Source: Escarpia spicata (lineage: Eukaryota; Annelida; Polychaeta; Sabellida; Siboglinidae). Taken from it: DNA of 64,000 nucleotides. This document shows, piece after piece, positions 33,742 to 62,149 of the stretch. Where the stretch lies: positions 22,532,278 to 22,596,277 of the forward strand of contig OZ023213.1 in the NCBI GenBank assembly GCA_963995525.1, read 5' to 3'. The translations under genes and the position numbers were made by a program. The notes under the pieces were generated by a model. That model searched no databases and was not told the origin of the DNA. It worked only from the letters and a program-made list of their open reading frames with translations. Position 1 is the stretch's first letter, and each line of letters starts with the position of its first letter.

Positions 33742-35590
33742 ATGTTTATATTAATGTTCGTAGCACTGTTGGACGTCCGGAACCAAGCGCAATTCTACAA
33801 CATCGCAAACAAACTGCTGCACCGGGGTAACACAGCAACACTACCAACCTACGAATGTCCCGAATCGCTCGCCAACGACTTTGCACACTACTTTGAGGAT
33901 ACAATCCAGTGTAATCGCACCACACTACAAGCGCTAGATGTCCATGATGTGAGTACCGACTTTGTGAGCATAGATCACTCTGTCACAGTCTGTCACCTCT
34001 ACTTTCGTGCCTGTCACACAAGAAGAAACCGCGCAACTACTGAGCAAGTCATCATCGAAGACTTGCAAACTTGACCCGATGCCTTCAAACTTGGTAAAAG
34101 AGTGCTCTGATGTCATGACAACGCCTATTATGAACATCAACAAGTGTTTGCTGGAAGGAATGCCTGATGAAACGAAAGTTGCTGTCACCACACCCATATT
34201 GAAAAAGTCAAGTCTTGATAGTGAAATTTTGAAAAGCTATCGACCTATTTCTAACATGTGCTTGTTATCAAAGTTAGTCGAGTCATGGTTCGCTGCCTAC
34301 CTACAACACAGACAATACACGGTGTTGATTGCCGGTGAGCAGTCTAAATCTCACAGACTGACTTGCGGTGTCCCGCAGGGGTCAGTTCTTGGACCATTAC
34401 TGTTCACTATATATATGACTCCCCTCGCGTCGCTACTCAGCCACCATGGCATGGCTTACCATCTATGTGCAGATGACATCCAACGTTTACAAGAATTTAG
34501 CCTGAGCGATATTATTTCACCCGACATTGCCATCACAAAAATAGAACTCTGTGTCGCCTGTATCCGTCAGTGGATGAAAACCAACATGCTAAAACTCAAT
34601 GATGACAAAACGGAGAACACCATCGTCCAACCGAAATCAGCAACCGAAAATGTTCTTCCTGACGGTGTACCTATCGGAAACGTTCGCGTGTTACCCAACA
34701 CACACGCCAGAAACTTGGGGGTGACCTTTGATTCTAATATGTCCCTTGAGCGACACGTAACTAACATTTGTAGAAATGCGTATTACCACCTCCATAGCAT
34801 TGGACGCATTCGTCGATACTTAGACAAAGAACACACAAAACAACTTGTGCATGCGCTAGTCATTTCGCGAATTGACTACAGCAATAGTATTCTTAATGGA
34901 TTGCCAGCGACAGTAATTGAGAAACTACGTGTCCGAAATGCATGTGCTCGTATCATAACGATGCGGTCGAAATGAGACCATGTCACGCCCATGCTCTTGG
35001 AGCTGCACTGGCTTCCTGTGAAGAGTCGCATTATTTTCAAGACCCTAGCTACTTCTCACTTTCAAATGCCTTCATGGGCTCGCACCTCCATATCTATCAG
35101 CACATCTCTCTCCGTATCGCCGAACATGCTGTTTACGTTCCTCCGATCAGCTACTCCTTAAACAACCCACTAACTGAACTAAAATCGGCGAACGAACAAT
35201 CTCTTGTGCAGCTCCAAGAGCATGGAATCAACTACCACTCACATTGCACCAATGCACTAGTGTCAAAGTTTAAAGTGACACTGAAGACGCATCTTTTCAC
35301 AAATTTGTTTAACCTTCGATGATCGATGATCATATTTATTTATACCTTTATTTTAATTAATTTAGTATTATAATTAATCTATTTTATTGTTTTAATGGTT
35401 TGCATAATTGTGTTTATTTATATATTTTAAGACAGTATAGTGGATTTTACTTAGTAGTAATGATTGCATAGTATTTTAAAACTATAGATCGCATGATGTT
35501 ATTTATTTGCATTAACCATTATAAAGCGTACCAGAACAATTATTTGGATGGGGCGCTATATAAGAAATAAATTATTATTATTATTAAATA
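33742..35590 (+). mobile_element. L2-like LINE, internally deleted, with 3' (ATT)n tail
   Basis: Plus-strand pieces: FYNIANKLLHRGNTATLP and ECPESLANDFAHYFEDTIQ (before RT), then a 322-codon open frame with TCKLDPMPSNLVKECSDVM, VAVTTPILKKSSLDSEILKS, YRPISNMCLLSKLVES, CGVPQGSVLGPLLFTIYM and HLCADDIQ. Between SKLVE and SWFAAYLQHRQY about 100 residues, including the first catalytic Asp motif of the RT, are missing without breaking the frame. The end, VSKFKVTLKTHLFTNLFNLR, and a 3' UTR closing in GGGCGCTATATAAGAAATAA and ATTATTATT are typical of L2-type LINEs. Confidence 0.9.
34007..34975 (+). pseudogene. L2-like reverse transcriptase fragment (open but deleted)
   Basis: The longest open frame of the window, 322 codons. 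It holds the palm motif CADD (usually YADD or FADD), NDDKTENTIVQP and LGVTFDSNMSLERHVTNICR, KEHTKQLVHALVISRIDYSN and LNGLPATVIEKLRVRNACAR. The deletion at about 34283 removes RT motifs 2b-A. Confidence 0.88.
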
Positions 35591-37840
35591 CAAACAGTCG
35601 CTGCTTTAAAATTAATCAAGTAATACAAATACACTGTACGTAATTAAAATGCAAAAAAAACATCACGTCAGTGGCGGTATGTATGATAGGTATCAGATAT
35701 AATTATCAGAAATATATACAGATTGCTGGTCATATCGTATGTTGCAAGCATAACGAAACTGGACGACCTTAATCATTTCTGCCAGTTTCAAACGAACTTC
35801 GCACGAAGCAAGGCCACATTATTGCAGCCATTGTATTAACTATATATTCGAGTATCTTTGTACGATTGCAGAATACAGTTTCGCCACAGGGCTGTCATTT
35901 TCTAATACTTTATTTGTTGGAAAAGGCGCGGAGGCAGCCACGTTTACTGCTGTACGTACGACGCGTGTGTTTCCCCGCCTATTCGGCGTGGCGGCGCTTA
36001 AATTGTGCTAAATATAGAATGATGTCATGCAGATGTGACGCGTACTTTATTGTCTCAATGCTTGGCGAGTGTTATTGTTTGTTCAAACATAACGCAGCTT
36101 GCATCAGATGGGCGGTCAATTATTAAAGGAGGGATAAATAGCAGAAACAAGAAAAGCTACAAGCCCTACATCCTGGGTCAATATCACTTGCCTCCCGTTA
36201 TACTTCCGACAATTTCCTAAATGCTCCACGCTCACCAATTGTCGATTCCAGCAGAAGTGGAGTTCGTTAAACCCCGTGGAACATATCGCACGCCATATTC
36301 ACTAGTATATTGTCGGAGGATTGGAATAACTTATTAAAGTAAAATATGTATGTGTGAAAACAAAATGTTATGAAGTCTATCAAAAACAGCTAAACTACTC
36401 AATATATTGCATTTATTTGAAATACAGCCTCATAAGAACAATAGACAGCCACCGGTCACCCAACTTTGAGTCAACAAAGCTGACCTGACGAGCAGTATCA
36501 TAATAATAAAAGAAACATTCTTAGTACAAAAGATAACAATTGGTAAAATAATGTATTCCTTTTCACATTAAAAAAATAGCATGAATACACCAATATTTGA
36601 TATGTCTAATAACACATGGTTACACCCTTTGGTCACTGCAAACACTTTGAGATCTGAAGTATTCCACAGTAAAGTAATCACAAATAACATGTACACATCT
36701 GTTCCATAGGTGGCAACCATTGCATTGACCAATCAGTCCTAGTTCATTGGAATAGTTTCTGTCATATGACCTCATGTCAAATGTTTAGCGTAAACTTAAT
36801 ACTCACTTGTATAAGGTTTTCTTGTTACCTAAATGACTGCTGAGGTGCCAGCTAGAACTCCTGCTAATGGATCTAGGTATCTTTGCTGCCAAGTTTTCAC
36901 CACTCCCGATTCTTCTTGTTTGAATAATCACCACTGTTTTGAACCAATTCCATATTTTCTATTAAAAGTGGCCACATAATGCAAAAAACAGCATCCTTTA
37001 AATAATACATTTGGGGACTTCTATCTCACAACCTCTTACTGTAAATATTTGTTCTCTCATTTCTTTAACTGAAGCACCTTTCTGACAGGTGTGACAAGTT
37101 TACATAGAATCTTCGATAAATGCACAAACTTAACATTAGAGTTTCACTTCTCCTTTATTGGAATGTTTATGAAACATACACAGGATGACCATTTCTAAAG
37201 AAACAACGTTTTATTTGTGAACGTGATAAATTTGGTAAAATGCGCAGTGTTGTTGTGTCTGTATCACTGTATCACTGTTTCACTTTTTTTTTAGCTGTTA
37301 CAAACAATTCACAGGCACCTACATTTATAGAATGTTTAACACTTCCTATATTAAAACATGTGTTTTCATTTTGCATTGTAATCTCATTTTAAAATTTAAC
37401 TTTTACAATAACAAACGATTAGTACACAGTAGTACAATAATTTAGCTAATGTGTTAATCTATGGGCTAGATGTAGGGCAATTTTATTTCTAAAATCCCAA
37501 ACAACTGCCTATTCAGATTGATAAAATGGATATTCGTGTGCAGTCTTGTCATCACATTTCTGCATTTGACACAAGAAACCCCTTTAATACCATTCATGTT
37601 TGTAATGTTTTCCATGTTTTTATAAACTGTTAGCATCTGCTAAATAGAGGTTAATTGGTTGTGGGATTTCAAAATATCCAATATGTACTATGTATGTTAT
37701 TTTCACTTTATCAATGTTATAATATAAAAAAGTCCATTGTAACTGTGACGCACCTTCTTTGTGCTGCTTTCTAAAGACAAGTTTGTTGTACTTGTGGAAC
37801 AAGATCATATTCACTATCGACTTCACCATTAGCTACTCCT
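35590..37840. other. intergenic stretch, no gene recognised
   Basis: Mostly AT-rich. 35900-36010 is locally GC-richer but holds only a short open frame with no recognisable content. No repeat family assigned. Confidence 0.4.
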
Positions 37841-38189
37841 GGTAATGCCGTCAAGTGAAGATGCTCAACACCTAAGAAAGAAACTGTGTAAACAATCAGA
37901 AGAAAATAATTCTAATAACTGTAAAAACAGAGCTGCCAAGTTGTGGCTGGAAATATATGTTAGATTCAGTTCCCAACAGGATGCTAGGTGGCAACACCGC
38001 ACTGTTGATGACAAGAACAACCTCATGGATTCAACGGACGCTCCGAGCTATCTACCCGTGTGTATCAATAAAATTGCCAATATCTGCATAAAAATAAGTT
38101 TTTTTTAAATCGCTGGTATGCAGGAGATTTACAGATAGCCGCATGATAGCTCGAGATGGACGGAGTACCTTACATATCTACTACATCCA

Positions 38190-38590
38190 CAAACTCACAA
38201 CCCTCGTCTTCGGCAGCTTCATGACCATCTTCAGCTTGCAGTTCCACCAGCATCAAAATCCATCGGCAAGCAAGCATTTGGCATAAATGGTCCTGCCAAA
38301 TTGAGCGAAGTGCCACTGACTCTAAGAGATTCTCCGTCTGTTTTTATTTAAATGTCACCTTAAGACAAATTTATTTAAACAAACTTATAGTGGACATTAG
38401 CAAGATTTATTTACAGGACGTTTTAGTGACTGTTGTTAATTTATTAATATTTTTTATTTATTTATATTGTTAATTAATTAATTTATATATTATTTTAATT
38501 GTTTTATGTTTCTATATTGTGAGCGCATTGATTAACTATTAGTTAGAGATCACGCGGTAAAAGAACCTGTATTATTATTATGGACGCAAA
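38190..38590 (+). pseudogene. L2-like LINE 3' end
   Basis: Reads FGINGPAKLSEVPLTLRDSP then SVFIFKCHLKTNLFKQTYS, the GPxLWNxLPLxLRxSPSxxxFKxxLKTHLF end of L2-type LINEs, followed by an AT-rich UTR that ends AACCTGTATTATTATTA. Confidence 0.7.
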
Positions 38591-38864
38591 ATGCATGAGA
38601 TTTGGTAGGTCCGAATTGACAATTTCTTAATAACAACATGCGTGTTACATATTTCTTAATTCCTTGGCTCTTTATAATAATAATTAATTGTTATTTTTAT
38701 AATGTAATGACTAGTATCACAGCGTGCGTTGAATATTTCTGCCCATACTTTCTCTCTCACCATCAGTGACTTTAAATCAGCAGTACATGTTGTGATAATG
38801 CATCAAACTTCTAAAATCTATCATCATTATGCAGATGATCATACTGATTTATCTTGCTGCATCA

Positions 38865-39055
38865 TGTTTGTGATGTCATCATTCTTGTTTGTGATGTCAT
38901 CGTTCATGCCTGTGATGTCATCATTCATATCTCTGATGTCCTCATTGATGTTTGTGATGTCATCATTCTTGTTTGTGATGTCATCGTTTATGCCTGTGAT
39001 GTCATCATTCATAACTCTGATGTCCTCATTGATGTTTATGATGTCATCATTCTGT
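38865..39055 (+). repeat. 21-bp minisatellite with 84-bp higher-order unit
   Basis: About nine units of TGTGATGTCATCATTCNTGTT. Units recur in the order A-B-C-D over 84 bp, roughly twice. The frame reading MSSFLFVMSSFMPVMSS is a repeat artefact. Confidence 0.85.
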
Positions 39056-39138
39056 TTGCTGGAGAAAAAAACCCAACGTTATATTCGGTTTCTCATTACA
39101 CTATTTCTTTTTCACAGTCAAATGTTACAATAGTATTA

Positions 39139-39830
39139 CTGCCAACATATTACACTCTACCACATACATTGTAATAGTTTTACAATGGTATGACTGCCAA
39201 CATATTACACTCTACCAAATACACTGTAGTAATTTTACAATGGTATGACTGCCAACATATTACACTCTACCACACACACTGTAGTAATGTTACAATGGTA
39301 TGATTGCCAACATATTACACTCTACCACACACAATGTAGTAATGTTACAATGGTATGATTGCCAACATATTACACTCTACCACATACACTGTAGTAATGT
39401 TACAATGGCATGACTGCCAACATATTACACTCTACCACACACACTGTAGTAATGTTACAATGGCATGACTGCCAACATATTACATTCTACCACATACTTG
39501 TAGTAATGTTACAATGCCATGACTGCCAACATATTACACTCTACCACACACACTGTAGTAATGTTACAATGGTGTGACTGCCAACATATTACATTCTACC
39601 ACACACACTGTAGTAATTTTACAATGGGATGATTGCCAACATATTACACTCTACCACATACACTGTAGTAATGTTACAATGGCATGACTGCCAACATATT
39701 ACATTTTACCACATACACTGTAGTAATGTTACAATGGCATGACTGCCAACATATTACATTCTACCACATACTTGTAGTAATGTTACAATGGGATGATTGG
39801 CAACATATTACACTGTAGTAATTTTATCTA
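39139..39830 (+). repeat. 55-bp satellite, about 12 copies
   Basis: Unit begins TGCCAACATATTACACTCTA and ends near GTAATGTTACAATGGTATGA. Copies differ at a few positions and some are 2-3 bp shorter. It lies about 355 bp beyond the last exon found of the SVOP-like gene. Confidence 0.92.
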
Positions 39831-40185
39831 AAAAATCATAACATGGACTGAGAGCAGATTAACTCTATTACTTCATTACAAATGTTGCTGAGAAACAGTG
39901 AACATTATTTTAGAGTGACAAAAATATACATGATTGTAAAAGCAGCATTTTCTGTAATCTTATTCACATTTGTTAACAATATCTTAGTATTTAGTTTATT
40001 ATTTTATTAGTACAAATGTAATAGTAATATTGCTACATCATGCTATATTTTAAAAAGTAATAATTATAACAATTTGTGTATTTTAATCAATTGATTTGTT
40101 TATTTAACAATTACACATCATGTTTCAATATGATGCAAAACACCACAAACTGTTGTGAATATCAAAAATATTATTATTAACTTAC

Positions 40186-55845
<15,660 letters not shown>

Positions 55846-58431
55846 CTGCAACCACACACAAACTACACATAGAGAATGCCAATCTACTTCTCAACAAAAT
55901 CTATATGAAGTGTTTCAGGGCAAATGTGTTATATCCATTTTATGAGTTTGGAGAAAAACTAACGTTTGTGTTTCATCCTCAAAGTTTAAATAAATAATTG
56001 TGTATGAAGTTGGAAGATATTAAGAATCCAAAATCTAAGAGAATGGTAGCAAAATCGTTTTGCAGATTTGTTATACAAAATATGATATTAAGTTATTTTG
56101 TTATTAAAACGTATGCGACATATTCATGTCTTTTTGTCAAAACGCGATCTTTCCATACAGTGCACGCTGTCACTACATGTAGCAGGGAGAGCGGCAAGGC
56201 AGCACTCAGCGGCCAAAATGGACGTACAGTCTGTATCGCATTTTTTGTAAAAAAAAAGACAAATGGCGTTTATCACATTTTGGTATAAATTAGATATTAT
56301 ATTAGCTCAATATGTGGATAAACAAACATTTTGTTATTTTATGAAATTATAGGAATTTATAGTTGCACGGATGAAGAGTTAAGTTTATGTATATTATTTA
56401 ACTGGTGGCTGAATACTTCATAAATAAGTTGAATGGTTAAAAGGTAAGTTTTTATATCGTGCAGTAAACAGTCAATTCAAAGCACCTCACATTGGGTGGT
56501 GAGTTTGTGCTACCAATATCTCAACTTTTCTGGTAAGCACTAAACAAATATATACAGTTATTGATCTGGCACAGCAGTTTCCAATTTCCATCTCATCAAC
56601 TTGCACTATATAAAGTATATCAATAATTACCCAACATCATTTGATATTGAATACAATAGCCTAATCACAGATGACATGAAGTATTTGTTTGTACTGGCAG
56701 ATCTATGTCAAAATTATTGACGCAGCTGACATCAAGCCGATAAAGTAAAGTGTTACAGCAGTATTGTGCAGCTTCGTATGGCGCCATCTGTTTAGAACAC
56801 GCCTCGTAACGTATTGAATTTATTACTTCAACAGTCTAGGGGTGGTCTCATACGTTATCATAGTCACAAAAACGTTATGTAGCATTTAGTACAAGTTCAA
56901 ACTACCACCCATACCCACTCACCGATTTACCACTATATCCATCCACCCACCAACCCATTCACCCACCATGAATCCCGGTAGAAGTATGGCTCTCAGGCTA
57001 ATAATAAAACTAAAAGCTAAATAAGAGTCAACATATATAGGTTTATGCTACACATTGGAAACTTTAGTTATATTGACACAAGTGATAAACAGAAAAGTTA
57101 AATCCTAATTTATTTTTGGATTAAGAATCTCGATTATGACGCTGACTGGCTCCTCGCCTAAAACATTTGCTGCAAAATGGATTCTCGAGTAGCACTAGTC
57201 TCGATTATCCAGGCACTGTGAGATGGGTGCACCGTAGGAGCAGTACTAAATGAGTGTATTCATAATGCATGTTCTCGGCCAGACTCTGTTTCCCAGCAAA
57301 GTCACGGTGAGAGTTGGTTAAGTGAGACTACCATCCATCCAGCCATCCGACCATCCACCCACCTCACAATTAACTGTGATTAATTTTCTGGATGTGTTAA
57401 ACTGCTATATTGGATTGCTCATGACAATGTGTGTGTGCGTGTGTATGTGCATGAGTGGGTATGTGTATGCATGTGTGCGTGCATGTATATATATATATAT
57501 GTACGCATATAATACTAATATGTACCTACTTTTAATAACTTTATATACAATCACATACAATAACAATACAATAGACAGCTTAATATAATTTTGCGAATTA
57601 GCACTAATACACCATCCACCACACTACCTGCATGACTCTGCTATGTCAATATGTATTAATACCTGCTTCTTAAAGTAGATGTTAGACCCAGATAGTTCAG
57701 TTCAACAAGCCAGACTGCTGGTGAGATGACATGTCTGCATAGATAATAAAATTAAGTTAAGTGTTTTTCCAGTGCGTAAAAAAACCCTTCATTGTTTGGA
57801 ATGTAAGTCTGTGTGTATGTGACCATGGGTGCACCTGTTTGAATGTGGCCGCACATGTTGGTAGCGCTACTGATGTCATATGAGTAACTACCTATAGATT
57901 GTATAATGTACAATGACCTGGTGTAGCCCACTGTATTCAGGCTTCTGCAACTTACTAAGTTACCTCTAACGTGGCAGCAACCATGAGTAGATTGTAAATA
58001 AAATGGCCAGTTTTCACTTTTAAGGCCACCATCAGATATGGGCTAAAATGACTGGAATCACGAGCCGACCATATTAGTGGGACTAATTTCCTATACTTTA
58101 CTGCCACAAGTGAGTCCCAACTAATTTGAGACTGTCCTAGGGTGACGTTAGTAGTTATCCAAAATAGTCTGATGTTGTCCACATGGTGACTATGGGATTA
58201 TATACCTGAAAGGTTCTTTCGGTTACCAATTGATGTAGATGTATGTAGATATGGGGAGGCTTTATAACAATGGAGCCGGGTTTTACAGATCACAAGTCTA
58301 GCCTCCGGTCTAAGGTAGATGAATGAAGCACCACTGGTTTTGAGATGCCCCTGCTGGGTGATTCACATAATTTGTGTGCTAACATAAATTAAAAATAATG
58401 CATCTACACCATCTGAAGCCTAGCCACTCCT
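55846..58431. other. 5' side of the SVOP-like gene, no further exon recognised
   Basis: The missing N-terminal exon should be here or beyond. 56905-57000 and 57330-57365 are CCA/CCAT-rich simple repeats. 57125-57225 has CTCGATTATGACGC and CTCGATTATCCAGGC, which resemble decayed mariner/Tigger MITE ends. No gene seen. Confidence 0.4.
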
Positions 58432-58589
58432 GGGGCCAGTTTCATGAAGCGGCTAAGAACGTTCTTAACGCTAAGATGATTTTTTAGTAAAGTACGTGTT
58501 TTTTAAATATAAGAGAGCATAGGAGTTTACACAAACATGTGACGCTAAGTAATTGCATAACTTTAAGTACGCTTCATGAAACCGGCCCC
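58432..58589. mobile_element. MITE with GGGGCC ends
   Basis: 158 bp. The left end GGGGCCAGTTTCATGAAGCG and the right end, read inward, GGGGCCGGTTTCATGAAGCG differ at one base in 20. Beyond that, the arms continue to pair loosely (TTAAC and TAAAGTACG blocks). No transposase; non-autonomous. Confidence 0.9.
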
Positions 58590-60039
58590 TGCAACTTGTT
58601 TTGCTGGCTCAGTACAATAACCTTAGCAGTTGTAACATGATATACTGCACCGCACATCAATCACGGTCAAAACAACCTCCTCAGTAAGAGCCAGTGCAGT
58701 TTTTATATGGTGAAGCATCTGAACAATTTCAAAATGTTTTTTGAGTGAAAATACAGCAAATTATTTGAGCAAACCAACATGATGCTTCTCGATTCCGGTT
58801 TGTTGTGCCCGTTGAGCACAGGATCCTAGGGATCTAGATGCCAATATCATTCTCAAAATGCCCTAACATACACAACTTTGCAGACATGCATTACACCAGA
58901 GTAAAAGTACTGGTGTTTGTATGGTATGGTACACTAACAAACAACATGGCACAGCCTGGGGAATCTTTAATTATATGGTACACTTCAACAATTGCCACCA
59001 ACAGGCACATCAAAGATAGTGCACCAAAAAGAGCGTGTATGCCAACTTGTTAGAAAACATTGATGCAAAAGGCAAAGTAATTAATTGTTTAGTCATATTT
59101 ACTCACAATTACCTGGTTACATCTGTAGTGACACCTGGTCACGGTTCAGTGACTCCCATTATGTTGTTGATAGAAACAATCACAACATCACCCTGTTTGG
59201 AAAATACAACAGTTCCTTCCTAGCTTAACAAGATTGATATTGGAAAAACATCCGATGGTATTCAATTAAGTGGACAAGGACGCCTTAACTGGCTTATCAA
59301 GAGAGCGACAATTTGAAGTACCATGGTCCTCATATATATATACATTTACTTCAAGTACAATTATTTTCCTTTTACCTGTATTTATGCACAGTTTGTTTTA
59401 AATACATTCACTTTGAGTAGCTTCTTTCCCAGTTATTTTAATTGTATTTAAAATGTAATCAACTAAGTGCAAAACCAATGTACAGGTATGCCGGCCCTAC
59501 TGTGATATGCACCATGTGCTACCATCATTTATGTTTATGGGAATGCAGGTGTGCCTTGTGCCTTCTCTGCTTCACTGCCTACCACAATTCGAATGTAAGT
59601 TTGTCAAGGTTCCTCCTACATGCCAGGCTTCGATCGAAATCATTGGCGGTCATAGATCAGTATGATTCGAGACTTGTTACGTCTCATACCTGTAGTCCAT
59701 ACTGTACTGTCCAAGATGGCGTACAGTCTACAAAATTCCCGCATCTGATTCAACTGGTGTGACAAGTAATAAACCAAGCCTAGCTACCAAGTAGACCTGA
59801 CCCGCAAGCTGCCCCTCCCACTGTTGTATGTCACAGTGAGATCTACCCTGATTGCTAGCTATTTTTCATAATCTTGTTGATTGTAAATCCAAGTGCAAAC
59901 TGTTGACAATAGTGTGTTGTTGTTATCAACAATGGAATTTCACAATTTCAAATTACCCTGTCTGTCATGATGATACTGTTCATTTTATGCATGTATCATG
60001 TAATATATCGATCAAAGTACCTCGACATCCCCTCTATAA

Positions 60040-60315
60040 AAAACAATAGAGGTATTCCCTCCAGCACTCAAAGTGCTCTCTCTGCACATGTCAATCGTAA
60101 TTTTCGCAAACCACTCAGACAAAAACTCAACATTCAAAAATGCTCAACACATCTTATCGTCCTTCTGCTACTCGATGGTGGTACTGAGGTAAACACAGAC
60201 CCCGTCCAATCAAATATCCGTGTCTCCTCTGCAACAAGGCAACAAAATGGGGACAAGAATGATTGCCTTTCATTTAGCTTCAATGCAACTAATGAAGTGG
60301 TTGATATCACATAGA
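60040..60315 (+). pseudogene. 5' end of a LINE ORF2 with decayed 2A-like leader
   Basis: An open stretch reads HVNRNFRKPLRQKLNIQKC, then STHLIVLLLLDGGTEVNTDP and VQSNIRVSSATRQQNGD. A basic stretch, a leucine-rich run and then a motif that keeps E, V, N and the final P of DxExNPGP is the layout of the 2A leader at the start of CR1/L2-like LINE ORF2 proteins. No PHD, endonuclease or RT follows before the reading ends. Confidence 0.55.
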
Positions 60316-60385
60316 CATGGTGATAGTCATAGACCATAGGCATAGGCATAGGCATACTCATAGTCATACTCACAGACATAGACTA
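60315..60385 (+). repeat. (CATAGG/CATAGT)n simple repeat
   Basis: Degenerate hexamers such as CATAGGCATAGGCATACTCA. Confidence 0.85.
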
Positions 60386-60784
60386 GAGTGCATGGACATG
60401 CCTAGCCCTAGAGAATTATTTCAAAACTGTTTGGCAACGTAATAATAATAGTTTACCTGTGTGCAGATACACTGTCAATCGTCTTTCGCCTTGTCGATCC
60501 CGTCACCTGTGTCGGTGTGTGAATGTGTGAGTACTTTACTTGACAGGCCTGCTAGCGCAATGTGCCACATTGTCGTCTACTAAACCATTTGTCGCCACTT
60601 GCGGGTATATTTTTAATTGGTTGATAGTCCGCCATGTGGCGCTACTTCTGTGTGGTCCAGGCACTGACGTCTAAAGGTGTGCTACCAGGAAACACTAAAA
60701 AGCCAGTAGAAATTCCAGGAGAGTTGGCAGGTATAAATCTCCATCATTTTGAATAGCACTCACAAGTTAATAAATAATCTCAAC

Positions 60785-60920
60785 AAAATCGACGGCTTCA
60801 TCATCATCATTGTGCAGCCGTAATGTCCCGTGGTTGGGCGAAGGCCTCAGCAAGTCGTTTCCAAATCTGCCTGTCTTGCGCTATCCTCCGCCAGATGGTG
60901 CGCGCGACTAGCCACGATTC
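60785..60920 (-). pseudogene. LINE ORF2 extreme C-terminal remnant
   Basis: Minus strand reads RRIAQDRQIWKRLAEAFAQP then RDITAAQ and GATGATGATGA. The DRxxWxxLxEA...R end with a (GATGAT)n tail closes several RTE/Nimb-like LINEs; the clade is uncertain. Confidence 0.55.
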
Positions 60921-61409
60921 TTAGTATGTTTAGAGAGATAGCTTCGTGCCACAAAAAACACCTTTTGATGCAAAATTCGAAGTGGCAAAACATTACCGCG
61001 TTAGGCTAGCCGTTACCGGCGTTGCGCGAGAAACGTCATTCAAAACACTGTCAAATTCCTTCACCCGCTTAGTTCGCCCTGTTTATTCGTATCAAAAGCA
61101 CGCCATGCATACATCTTTACACAGAACACCTTAACTTACGCAATAATTAGAACGCATACCTTGCAAAATTGTGTCAAAATCGTCATTTCAAGCTTCGCTT
61201 TTTTGGAACATTTTTCAACTCACGCTCGGTTTAACGGGTATCAAGCTGAACTGTTTTGTTCTTTTTACTTGTTTTATATAGAAACAAACATTTCGAAAAT
61301 GCCAGCCAACATTCGGTTACAGCATAGATATATTCTTTTATTTGTAAGTTCAACCATGCCAAAAGAAGGATTGCTGGTCTCCTGTCAATCGCAACCCGTT
61401 CGGTAAAGT

Positions 61410-61455
61410 GCTCGTGTTATAGCCTATAACACGAGCAAGCCTATAATATAGGCTT
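61410..61455. repeat. two adjacent near-perfect palindromes
   Basis: GCTCGTGTTATAG (61410-61422) pairs with 61424-61436 across one base. Directly after, AAGCCTATA (61437-61445) pairs with 61447-61455 across one base. Confidence 0.9.
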
Positions 61456-61675
61456 GGCAGTGTATCGATTGATTTCAGTGTTTTTACAGATTTAGACTTG
61501 CCTTGGTGTCTAGACTACTTCTTCTTCCAGTTATCAACTACCGTCATTACTGACGACTTCTTGGATTGTGTGGTGTTTCTTGCGTGCGCCAGGTGTGCAG
61601 CGCTGGTTGTAACTGTTTATAAAATCATGTGCAAGTTAAAAACAAACAGGGGTCACTCTTACTAGTCTTAGTTAA

Positions 61676-61960
61676 AGTTTGTTTGTGGCAGTGTCGGCAA
61701 GGTATTGCTTGAAAGCATCTAGAAAGGGAGATTGGGCTGTTAGGTTATTCCAGGGTACTATTGTGGCTATAAAAAAGGAATGGTGGAAAGCCTGTGTTTG
61801 GGAATGTTGAACCATTAATTGGAATGGATGCCCTCTGCGCCCCTCAGCTAAGAGTTTTGTGGCGCAGTGAGTACGGGCTGGCTTTGTGTAAAGGCTGGCA
61901 TGGATGTCGATGAGGCCGTTTTGAATGTATACATCATGTTAAGCCTATACTATAGGAAGC
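61676..61960 (-). pseudogene. LINE ORF2 C-terminal remnant
   Basis: Minus strand: NGLIDIHASLYTKPARTHCA, RRGHPFQLMVQHSQTQAFHH, SFFIATIVPWNNLTAQSP and FLDAFKQYLA. This matches the RRGHPxxxxxxxxxTxxxxxSFFPRTIxxWNxLP tail of CR1-like LINEs. Confidence 0.8.
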
Positions 61961-62149
61961 GTTGTGTTACTGCAGGTGCCTGTCGTACACTGGCAGGTTG
62001 CACCACCCACACCCCATTGCACTGCACTTGCCTTTCCTATGCCATGGTAACATTTAGTAGTTTGCTAGTTGTTTCCAGCACTCGGCAACATTCTATTAAC
62101 TGATTAGTCTGTATATATTGTGGTTATATGTTATGATCTTATGAGGTCT

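Noticed and set aside
37845..38108. An 87-codon open frame with basic and polar text
   Set aside because: No recognisable domain, splice context or homologue known to me; it ends in an AT-rich run and is most likely chance.
38729..39174. Two overlapping frames of 106-134 codons with MSSF/CDVI repeats
   Set aside because: Translation of the 21-bp minisatellite; no non-repeat domain.
39139..39830. A CRISPR-like array
   Set aside because: The copies are adjacent tandem units without unique spacers, in a eukaryotic genome.
57125..57225. A second mariner/Tigger MITE
   Set aside because: CTCGATTAT phrases are suggestive, but no paired ends or TA duplication could be fixed.
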